Assembly: GCA_034698045.1 (NCBI GenBank)
Contig: JAQGAU010000488.1
Location: 1 to 27,216 of the forward strand
DNA: 27,216 nucleotides
Reading direction: 5' to 3'
Origin: Paramacrobiotus richtersi
Taxonomy: Eukaryota > Tardigrada > Eutardigrada > Parachela > Macrobiotidae
Under the pieces are notes generated by a model. It worked only from the letters and a program-made list of their open reading frames with translations, did no database searches and had not been told where the DNA came from. A program made the position numbers and the translations under genes. Numbering within the stretch: the first letter of the stretch is position 1; each line of letters opens with the position of its first letter. Shown here one piece after another: positions 1 through 8,968 of this stretch.

Positions 1-1369
1 CGAACATGGGTGAGAAAATGTTCAGCTTAACCTACAACTAATCAATAAACATTAACAGTCATTAAGCCGTTCACGATATATAATAACCAATTATGAACTG
101 TGCATTCTTCGTAAACTAAAGTAAATTGTGGTATATAAACGCACAGATTTACGGAAGAAAACAACGTATTTGAAGCAGCGTGTTGTTTGGAAGAATGAAT
201 CAATAGATTCGTTCTTTTTGGTGGGAAAAGGAAGAACCATAAAAAAGATATTCATTTCGCTTGCATCTGATCTTTGACATTTCTTACATTCAACTGCGAT
301 CATGAAGTGAAAGTATAAACTCATATCACGGTAATTGCATAAACCACCACCACCATTGCTTTTCGTTACAGACACTCTGACCCATATGTACAGATGCCCT
401 TTGTGCAGTATATAATTATAAATACATATCCTTTCTTTAAAGTGCTTATCTATTATCAAAAAGTTACAGCGTTGTTAACAGCCATCATTATACATAATGT
501 ACAACAAATTAAAATATTTTATACGGTTGAAACAGCTGGAGCGCTAACGAAATGAATTAGCGTGTAGCCATTCTCGGATACTGTTTAGTACTAAATTTTA
601 CGAGATAACCAACTACAAGCTATTAGATATATAATTCAGAAAGTTTGGAATTGATTTCTGCAGTTTCTATTCGCAAAACATTTAATTAAATTATTGTTTA
701 CGTTTAGAAGTACACAACTTCCCGATTCCTTGAATTCGTGAAAATGACTGTGTTGCTGGGACAAGCATAATACATATGCATTGATTATTGGATAGTTATC
801 TATGGAGAGCCGTTTGGGTCACTACAACATTATTCCGAAACATGATTCATCTCAAAACTCTCAAACATGATTTTGCTCAAACTTGATTTCATCGAAACTT
901 GATTTTTTGCAAACTCTCGGATTTGGATACTTTTTGTCCGTTGCCCATGTTGGGATTTCCAGTTGTGATTTACATTCCATCTATAATGGATGTCCATTTA
1001 CATACTGCCAGTGTTTTCGCTTTGGAATTGGTAGTAAGCGCATTGGCACGCTGGAATCTGTTGCAGGTTACAGATTTCTCTGTTTTTAAAAGCGAGATAT
1101 TTTCAGTTTATTTTGTCTATCCTTTCCCTGATCTTCCCCTGCCTTTGTAGAATGCGAGGTGCTAGGCGTAGTAACGGTAGTGATATGCGGCGTCAGCTGG
1201 AGATGCTAGGTGGGAAACAAACATTAACTTGTTTTATTTGGATGCGGTATTGGAAACGGCATTTCTACAGGTATCAAGGTTCCCGATAAAGCAGTTCAGC
1301 ATTCCAGCAAGCCCCACGTCCAGCAGGACCTTCCGCGCGCTGTATAGGAAAGTGCCACGGTGATCGGTG
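1..1369. other. Intergenic stretch upstream of the ALG1 copy
   Basis: No gene is supported here. A 122-codon open frame on the minus strand (91-459) has no recognisable motif and an unconvincing composition, so I do not call it. Bases 801-925 hold one copy of a dispersed repeat, listed separately. The last 200 bases before 1370 are less AT-rich and probably hold the old promoter and 5' untranslated region of the ALG1 copy. Confidence 0.5.
801..925 (+). repeat. Dispersed repeat, copy 1, with AAAC-led subrepeats
   Basis: Bases 801-828 match the reverse complement of 14568-14595 at 26 of 28 positions. After this core both copies run into a series of loosely repeated units of about 16-24 bases, most starting AAAC followed by TTGATTT or CTCTC (here to about 925). 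The shared core plus the same kind of periodic flank suggests one low-copy repeat family, perhaps the end of a non-autonomous transposon. No terminal motif or coding part is visible, so the class is unknown. Confidence 0.5.
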
Positions 1370-3986
1370 ATGGACACAAACGTCGTGGGAGTTACAGCCC
1401 GCAGCACTCCCCTAAGCGCGCTGCTAAATGAAATGCAGAACCAGAAACCTAAAGTGAAACCGCGTGCTCTGGTGATGGTGCTGGGTGATATTAAACATTC
1501 TCCGCGTATGCAATATCATGTCGCATCCTTGGCCAAAGAAGGATTCGATGTTGACTTTATCGGATATCGGCGTAAGTTTGCAAAATTAACAGAGTTCATG
1601 AGACCTGTGACTTTTTTTTTTGACAGACAGCGAACTGCACTCGGAAATTCTTTACTAGCCTTCCATTGAACTTCGCACAGTGAAGGACTTTCCAAAGAAA
1701 TTTTCCAGTTAGTTTGCGATACACTATTCGCTTTTCAATTTTTAGGTTGAAGACTTGAAGGGACTTTGTTTTACAGGGTTACCAGGCCTTGCTTGCTTGC
1801 CTTTCAAAGTAATCTGGCTGATAATTTCCTGGCTATACATTATGAGAAAACTGAAGAAGCCATTCTGATTCAGGTACGATAAAAAAGTCAGGATTCGTAA
1901 TGATGATCTATTGTGAAAAGGATTTCTTTGAATAGGCCCTTAATGCCGTACATGCAACTTATCGGTTGGTTATTTTTCTCTTACAGTGAACGTCGGTATT
2001 TCTTTTATTCACTTACCCGGGTTTTTTTGCAGTTAATTACTGATTTTTTTTGCTAAAATATTCAGCGAGTTGTGTTTCCGTAATGGACTATTAATGAACA
2101 ATACGCGGTGCAATTCGGAATTTGTTGTTTTGTTGGGCATTAATTGGGGAATACATCAAATTAAATTTAAAGTGTATTTTCTGTAACACGTCACCTGTTG
2201 ATTCGATTGTGGTTCGAGAAGAAAGCATATTAAATTTTGCGAACGAGCTATGTAAAATTAGGATTCCGAAATCAAATGAAATATTTTACAAAGCTGAAAT
2301 TTTTGCAGAATCCTCCGACCATTCCGATCGTCTTTTGCGCCTTCTTGTTAAATTATTTTTGGCAAGCTGCTCTCATTTTGGATTGACACAATTATTCCTA
2401 TTCGGTTTTTGCCTTGAGTATGAAACGAGATGGCTTAATTCGGCGTTTGCTTCTGCGATTCATGGAATACTGTGAAGCAACAGCTGCCCGTCCATCCGAC
2501 GGCAACATCTGTGTTACTTGTGCTATGGCTGAAGATATGATGAAAAGAACGCCCAGTAGGTAATATTATTATTCCTGAAACAGTTGTACCGAAGTTGCGT
2601 GTGAAAGTCATAATTCGTCATTTTTTGTTTGAATGGATGTCGACGATTGTGTTATTAACAGACAGTCGCCGTAAACCGACTGCACCGACGGTGCACCGCG
2701 GTTTATATGGTACGGTGCGCTCTGCGAACCGGTGCGAGCGGTGCGGTGCACTTTTTCCACAAACCGTTACCACACCGCACCGGCTACACCGCGGTGCACC
2801 GTCGGGGCGGTGCAACTTTGCCATCTCTAAGTGGCTTTGTATGACCGTCCGCCTGCAGATTTCGGACACATTGAAATAGGGAATCTAACTAAAACATTCT
2901 GACTGTCTACAGCGGTTCTGAAGTAACAACTGGTGGAACGGAAACGGTGTTTACTAGAAAGGAGCCCGGACACGTTGCCGTTATGAAAGAGGGTAGACCG
3001 GCACTGCTGGTTAGCAGCACCAGCTGGACGGAAGATGAAGACTTTGGCATTCTGTTCGATGCGTTGAAGTTGTATGACACTGAATATACCAAGTCGGGGC
3101 AGAAATTTCCAAGATTGTTACCGGTATGTCGGTATAGTAGTGGTTGTTACCGGTATGTACAATTTACAGTTTCGTGGCTGATTACTGTCTTTTGAAACGA
3201 TTTTCAACGAAAACTTTTGGTATATCCAGGAAAGGGACCGTTAAAGGAACACTATATGGATCGTGCTCGGCAGGAAAATTTGAACAACGTTTGCATTACC
3301 AGTTGTTGGCTGGAAACAGGGGATTATCCTCGTTTACTCGGTGAGCCATTGGCGAATTGGAATCAGTGTATTTTGAGTTATTCGGTAGTGAGTGTAAAGC
3401 TCATGCATGATGCTTTTTTGCAAAGAATTGGGATAAAATTGCATATTACGTTGATCTATTGCATTATTCTGTTTTTAGTGCTGTCTTGATGTGTATGATG
3501 AATGTGGTTACTCATTTATTGCTTTGGCTCAGGTTGTGCGGATCTGGGTATCTGCTTGCATTACTCGTCAAGCGGTCTCGATTTACCTATGAAAGTGGTG
3601 GATATGTTCGGATGCGGCCAGCCCGTGTGTGCCGTTCGCTATAAATGGTTGGAAATTCAACTTACCATTAATAATTTTATTACTGCGGTATAAGAACGTT
3701 TTGTTGACCTAGTACTGAGGAGGTAGTGAAGCCCGACTCCAACGGATTACTATTCACAACATCCGAAGAACTGTGCCGGCAGTTAGGTAGCCTCTTAGCC
3801 GGATTCCCCGGTACGACCAATACACAGCTGGATGAATTGCGGAGTAATGTGCAGGCTTTTCGCCGGTCGACGTGGCATGATGACTGGAGAAAGAAATTCC
3901 ACCCGATTGTGCTCAGCACTGTTGAACCCAGGAGAACGTCCCGGATGAATGCAAAGAAGCGAGTTGAGCGTTATGCGCAGCGGTAG
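1370..3986 (+). pseudogene. ALG1: Disrupted ALG1 (chitobiosyldiphosphodolichol beta-mannosyltransferase) copy
   Basis: ALG1 adds the first mannose to GlcNAc2-PP-dolichol on the cytosolic face of the ER in N-glycan assembly. Exons read by similarity: 1370-1571, 1627-1707, 1777-1873, 2309-2559, about 2832-2911, about 2911-3123, 3230-3340, 3533-3647 and 3713-3986. Family hallmarks are clear: [13 protein letters not shown] near the start, an NPP.IP start to exon 4, NICVTCAMAEDM, LYDRPP, RPALLVSSTSWTEDEDF, GKGPLKEHY and [16 protein letters not shown]. The start is the first ATG after an in-frame TGA. Exons 1 and 7-9 join in phase. Exons 2-6 do not: TAG at 1656-1658 in exon 2, a frame change at the end of exon 3, TGA at 2384-2386 where the conserved WHNY tryptophan belongs, and frame conflicts at the exon 4/5, 5/6 and 6/7 joins. 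I infer a fairly young pseudogene; a poor assembly is the alternative. A short basic C-terminal extension ends in YAQR. Confidence 0.85.
2662..2830. mobile_element. GC-rich inverted-repeat element (MITE-like) in the ALG1 copy
   Basis: A GC-rich block stands out from AT-rich surroundings. Bases 2685-2702 are the exact reverse complement of 2788-2805 (18 of 18), and CACCG/CGGTG words recur between them, so the block could fold into a long hairpin. The reverse-strand end reads TTAGAGATGGCAAAG, reminiscent of hAT-type non-autonomous ends; this likeness is from memory and weak. There is no ORF that belongs to it and no clear target duplication. Its right edge touches the ALG1 exon that resumes with VALYDRPP, and the few residues expected just before that motif are missing. 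Confidence 0.55.
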
Positions 3987-4289
3987 CTGTTGTGGCGGTT
4001 TTTGTGGCTTTTTCCTTGAGTGTTTTCAGGGAGCTTTTGTACGGGCAGATGTCGTGAAATGTGTTTTTGCTTCAGTTAGTCTCTCGGAGATGTATGCTCA
4101 TATAAGAATATTTTATTTGTATCTGGTACTGGTTTTAAGCTTTTATTCAGATTGAAGTAAAACGTTTCCAGCTGGTACAAATGGTTGTTTATTAGCTTGT
4201 GTCTGCCAATGGAAAATACAAAACACACTGAAATATGTATGCGCAAAAGGAATAAGCAACATACATAACGGCTCGTTTTCACGCAATTA
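3987..4289. other. Gap between ALG1 copy and transporter copy
   Basis: About 300 bases with no supported gene. The overlapping short open frames on both strands look random. Similarity to the minus-strand transporter copy becomes visible only at about 4290, so the N-terminal third of the plus-strand transporter is absent, not hidden in an intron here. Confidence 0.5.
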
Positions 4290-5261
4290 CACAATTTCGC
4301 TTGGCGGTCAGTTGCTGATATTGCGTACTACATACTTTGCGGAAACCCATATTTCGTACCAAATCTGTGCTTTTTTGCCGCATATCCTTCTCTACCGGAA
4401 ACCCTCGTTGGGTGTTCAACAAAACCCGTGATACCCAAAAGGTCACTTCCATTCTCCAGCGTCTCCGATCAAATACCAATGTTCAACCTGAAGTCCAGAT
4501 GATTGAGGAAGAAAGCCGTGCGGCCGATAAACAGGGTAAGAAAGTATCCGTTATCGGATTGTTTCGTAACGGATTCCTGTGGTACAATATGATAACAGCG
4601 GTTCACCGTGTACGGTGCGGTGTATACATACAGCTGGAGTATTTTTCGCCAGTGAGGATTGACCACGAAAGTCTCAGCATATGGAACGATTGGATTACTT
4701 GGACTCCAAACACTATCGGCGCTTATCGGATGTGTGTTAATTGAGAAAGCCGGACGAAAACCACTGTTTCTATTCGGATTGTTTGGATGCATAACGAGTT
4801 TAATCGCCATGGTGGTGTTTGCAGCGCTGACAAAAAGCGGCTACTGTGTTGGATGTCAGTATGGAAATTTGGCGGCCTTGTTTGTCTTCATTATAGTCTT
4901 TTCTGTCGGCCCATCCAGTATTCCATTCATCCTTCCGGCTGAAATGTTTGGACAGTTAACGAGGCACTCTGCAGGAACGCTTGTTATGATGATATCCCCA
5001 AGCGCAACGGCGGTGATCTCGGCTGTTTTCCCTGTTATGCAGGCATACTTAGAAGAGTGGACGTTTGCTATTTTCGCCGGTATTACCTTTGTAGTAGCCG
5101 TGATTCTCGCGTATACTTTAGTGGAGACGAAAGGAAAAACGTTTTTGGATATTCAGACTGATTTGGAAAAGCGGTATATCAGCCGAAATGGATATCGATC
5201 ACAAAATGAACACTATTACGAAAGTGATAGCGTTACAGCGCCTGTTCAGAATAATAATTGA
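4290..5261 (+). pseudogene. 5'-truncated GLUT/SLC2-type sugar transporter copy
   Basis: This is the C-terminal part of a major facilitator sugar transporter (facilitative hexose uptake at the plasma membrane in this family). Readable parts in order: remnants of TM5-TM6, the central loop with GNPRWVFNKTRD, then TM7 with VYTYSWSIFRQ, TM8 to the EKAGRKPLF loop, PFILPAEMFGQ before TM10, and the C-terminal ETKGKTFLDIQ signature (family form PETKG.T..I). From 4659 to the TAA ending at 5261 one frame is open. Upstream it is broken: frames change near 4340-4400 and around 4595-4625, and a TGA at 4653-4655 replaces the Cys present in the minus-strand copy (FRQCGL). TM1-TM4 are missing. A live gene using only the 3' part is unlikely, as half a transporter would remain. 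Confidence 0.8.
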
Positions 5262-6601
5262 GCCGTTTCTGGAACGCAACATTAGCAATGTTTTTGGTTT
5301 TCTCACTTCCTTCTGAATGTCTGTTTGTTTTGTAACTGGTAAGTTGCAGGACTCTTGAGCAGTAAAGATCTCGGCGAAAAATATGCTATGAAAAATGGCG
5401 GCGTGCATGCGAAAAAAATTTAATCAGAAAATGTTCGGCCTGTGTTATTAAAATATTCGCATATTAAAATATTAAAATATTTGCAAATCATATGTTTTGT
5501 TAGAGTTCATAGGCAGAATTCGTAGCATAAATGTATGCGCACTTGTTGATATATATATTTTCGTAAGTGTATTACAGACTGTTGTTAGTGGGCCAATATT
5601 TTAATTTATAATATGTGGTAGTTATCGGCGCAGCTTGTACGGCGGCGTTCGTGATGATAAATCATGCGCAGTAAACATGCAGATTGCTGGAAATGCTCTG
5701 GGCTAGAAGTATGCAACCACGAGATGATTAAATGTGGTCACCTTCCCTGGAACATATATATTCGTGGAAAAGCCATATGTTATTACTAATTTCATGAAAG
5801 TATCTCAAGTGCGAACCTAGCTTGTCAACATTTAACCGAAATCTGAAGAAATCATTCTTCAAACCGATAAAGAGCGTAAACCGAACAAAGTAAAAAACGA
5901 ATTCAAACAAATTCGTATAGGTTTACGGTACTCGTGAGAGCGGCGTATGTATATGCCATAGAAATGGAGTAATCGAAAAGAGTATACTTGGACAGTGGAT
6001 ATCTGGATTCTGTTGATAATCAACTAATATACGCAAAACGGAATCTCCAACCTTTTTCCGCCAATAATGTAGACAGATCCCTCAATATGGTCTTGTAATT
6101 ATATGTAGCAAGGAAAGAGTTCGAGATTCTGCTTTACATTGAGGATGTGCGAGATCCAGCTAGCAGTTTCAAAGTATAGTTTAAATTTTACGCCAACTGC
6201 TCGTTCTTCGTGATGCAGATTAATGCTGCTGAAAAATCCGGCTCCGCATTATGTTTTTTCAAACCAAACCAAAAACATTAATATCCTCGCAACTAATGCT
6301 CATACGTCAACATCATAAATAGCAAGACCACATACATGCACATATAGAAGTAACAGTAAAAACAAATCGGAACATAGAAGCGAAAGACCTTGCAGAGAAT
6401 AAAAGCTCAGCTTGTCAAATGTAAGTATACGAGATATGTGCAGGACGGACAAAATTAGGAAAAAACTGACCAATATGTAACTGGAAATCATGCGTTAGTA
6501 CAATCTTTTCATTTAGTACAATCTTTTCATTCCTGAGGTGCTACTGATACTGCTGATAGACCGCGGAAGTGCTTTCAGTTCCGCAGTACTGGGAATTTTG
6601 G
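5262..6601. other. Spacer between the facing transporter copies
   Basis: About 1.3 kb with no gene I can defend; open frames are at most about 60 codons and AT-rich. It contains a short perfect tandem duplication near 6496-6531, listed separately. No similarity arm continuing either transporter copy past its stop codon was noticed. Confidence 0.5.
6496..6531. repeat. Tandem duplication of about 18 bases
   Basis: The unit TAGTACAATCTTTTCATT occurs twice in direct succession with at most one base between. It is a simple local duplication, probably slippage, about 70 bases beyond the 3' end of the minus-strand transporter copy. Confidence 0.8.
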
Positions 6602-8325
6602 CTACAACATTCCGCCTGTAGACCGCTTCTCCAGTTTAGTCTGAATCTCCAAAAATGTCTTCCTTTTTGTTTCCATCAACGTACACGCGAGTATCGCCGC
6701 TAACACGATGGTAATGCCGGCAAAAATGATAAATGTCCATTCCAGTAAATATACTTGCATAACGGGAAAAACAGCAGACACCACAGCCGTTACGCCTTGG
6801 CACAGCATCATAACCAACGCAGAGGCCGATTGTCTACGGTAGCCAACAATCCAAACATCTCAGCCGTCAGGATGAAGGGTGTGCCGGCTGCGCCGGAAGT
6901 GTAAAAGACAATAAAAATGAACAGGGCCGCTAGATTTTCGTACTGACATCCGACGCACATCTCCTATTTGGTCAGTACCGAAAATACCACCATCGCTACT
7001 AAGCTGATTGCGCAGCCAAATAATCCAATAAGTAACAGGGAGTTTCGTCCGGCTTTATCTATTAGCAATACTCCTACCAGGGCCGACAATACTTGAAGTC
7101 CAAAGAGCCCGATTGTGCCGTATGCCGAGATTTCTTTGGTCAGCCCACATTGCCGGAAAATACCCTAGGAGTATGTGTACACCGCATATCCGGTCAGGCG
7201 TTGCGCAACCACCGCAATACAGCAAATGAGGATGTTATACCGTAAAAATCCATCCCGAAATAATCCTGTGATGGACACTTTTGTTCCCTGGGTTCGAGCT
7301 GCACGGTTTTCGTCTTGAATCATCTGGATATCTGGCTGGACGTTCGGATTCCCACGGAGCCGCTGGAGAATTTTCGTGGTCGTTTGGATGTTATGGGTTT
7401 TGTTGTACAGCCAACGGGGGCTTTCTGGGATGAACGCGTAGGAAGAAAAGAAACACAGACTTGGTGCTTAAACCTTATTACAGTCAGATTTGACCAGGAA
7501 TCATCAGTTCCTAAACCCTGGGGCAAGCTGAAAACGGCAACCAACAACATTCCGAGACTGAACGATGTAACAGGCGTGACCCCTAATGCTCCTCGCAAGT
7601 TGGCGGGAGTACTTTCCGCAATGTATGTGATGGACATGGCACTGCCAAATCCGGTACCAACTCCAAGAATAAATCTTCCTACATCAAAAATTAAAATTAA
7701 CAATACATAGTATTTTAATTTGAACTAATTAACACTCATTTGACATCAGTTAGTTTGTTATAATTTAGTTAATGTGGGCAATATTTTAGGCAATAGTGTT
7801 GTCAAAAGGTCACTGTCCAGTTCGAATTCGAACAATTTCGCTGACTGTGCTTACCTATTATAAATATCTCGTATGATCCAGCAGCAACCACAAGCGAACT
7901 CAAAACCAGCCCGGTTGTCAGTAATATATTCGTCACGAGAAATAGCTTCCGGAATCCCAAGCGGTCAAATGCACATATTGGCGATCCAAACACCAAGCGT
8001 CCCGTCCCGCCTAAAGTAACAGCTGCTCCAAATAGGGCCCATATCGTGTTTAGCTGGCCGTTCTCCCGTAACTGTTCCTGCATCTTGTGTTCCGGGATGA
8101 AGCTACACCACAGAAGCGTTTCATTGCTTTTCGCATTGACAACACTGGTGTTTGATGGGTTTTCATCTGGTCCACCCAGGCGGGCGCATTAATATTGTGG
8201 CTTACGGATCCAGTTCAGGATCTAATTTTGCGGGATGTTGATTTGGACATCGCTGTAGCCGCCCGGAAACAAAATGAAGAACGACAGGACAAATGTCGTG
8301 AACAGGACTATTCCGGTTAAATGCC
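6602..8325 (-). pseudogene. Disrupted GLUT/SLC2-type sugar transporter copy, near full length
   Basis: This is a second copy of the same transporter, facing the first. From the 5' end (high coordinates): TM1 with GGYSDVQINIP (about 8200-8320); TM2-TM3 with FGSPICAFDRLGFRKLF, ending at a donor after 7855; an exon from 7678 with GRFILGVGTGFGSAMS and ITYIAESTPANLRGALG, typical TM4 and loop motifs; the central loop FIPESPRWLYNKTHN; TM7 with GYAVYTYS; then ISAYGTIGLFGLQ, DKAGRNS, PFILTAEMFG and METKRKTFLEIQ before the stop at 6602. It keeps the N-terminal half the plus copy lacks. Breaks seen: stops after INIPQN in the first exon, after YTYS (where the plus copy has Trp) and after VLTK, and frame changes ahead of FIPESPRW and after EMFGLL. 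None is shared with the plus copy. Confidence 0.8.
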
Positions 8326-8662
8326 CGTGAGGCTTGGTGCTAATCGCAGTCATTCTTGTGTATTAAAGATGAAACAGTTTTATTTGCGACCAATTGACAT
8401 TGCAAATGAACATAAGTACAGATCTCAGATTTTGTTAACTGTAGAAGTAGTGAATGCAAATATAGTACCATATATCGGACATGCCGCCGTTCTGGATTTT
8501 GTCTTGTTTGCCAAGCTATAATGCCCGTAACTGAGGTAAAGATAAATAGGAATCCCAACCGAACTCCGGGGCAAGACTCTCCAAACAAAGCGTACTGTTC
8601 GTTCCGGTACTTCAAGTGGTCAAGATTCTAATCGAAATCTACTTGAAGGAAAAACACACTGA
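8326..8662. other. Gap left of the chromodomain-like exon
   Basis: No supported gene. It presumably holds the former 5' flank of the minus-strand transporter copy. A 91-codon minus-strand frame (8340-8615) and a 66-codon plus-strand frame overlap each other and carry no recognisable domain. Confidence 0.4.
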
Positions 8663-8968
8663 CAGAAAGCCCTGAGCGCAAACACTGTCAACGGAGACAA
8701 AGTGCCCTTAATATTCGAGCGCAATTACATGATTGGTGTCTTCGGGTACGAAAACCTCGAAGGGAAGGATTATTTCAAGGTTCTCTGGATGAAGGGACAA
8801 GAGACGCTGGAACCTCTTAAAACTTTGAACGACCAAACCCGATCTTTGGTTAACGAATACCTAATGGAGAAATACAAGGGTAGAACTACGATTGCAAAAA
8901 TTGTGGAATCAGACGGTAACCGTCATTGTGCAGGCGCTCACTGGAAATTGTATGACAATATATATTGA
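8663..8968 (+). CDS. Chromodomain-like exon or fragment
   Basis: The frame is open from the TGA at 8660 to a TGA ending at 8968; the first ATG is at 8729. The stretch FERNYMIGVFGYENLEGKDY, then FKVLWMKGQETLEPLKTL, then LVNEYLMEKYKG fits the layout of a chromodomain: beta strands around an ..G..YFKVLW core, an ETLEP block where the family has TWEP, and a closing helix. Chromodomains bind methylated histone tails. The aromatic cage is incomplete, because the family's Trp in TWEP is Leu, so it may be a chromo-shadow-like or decayed domain. No partner exons were identified, so whether this is a gene, a pseudogene piece or a mobile-element remnant is open. Confidence 0.4.
   Translation, partial: QKALSANTVNGDKVPLIFERNYMIGVFGYENLEGKDYFKVLWMKGQETLEPLKTLNDQTRSLVNEYLMEKYKGRTTIAKIVESDGNRHCAGAHWKLYDNIY

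Noticed and set aside
91-459. 122-codon minus-strand ORF
   Set aside because: It has no recognisable domain, an AT-driven composition, and no splice or neighbour support.
2595-2879. Overlapping ORFs on both strands with many Cys and Arg
   Set aside because: They arise from the GC-rich palindromic element; mirrored open frames are expected from an inverted repeat and do not indicate a protein.
1656-7210. A changed genetic code (TGA or TAG read as an amino acid)
   Set aside because: The stops replace different residues and come with frame shifts, while all clean genes here end in ordinary stops and use TGG for Trp.
7315-7710. 131-codon plus-strand ORF
   Set aside because: It is the antisense shadow of the minus-strand transporter copy, whose family motifs are clear on the other strand.
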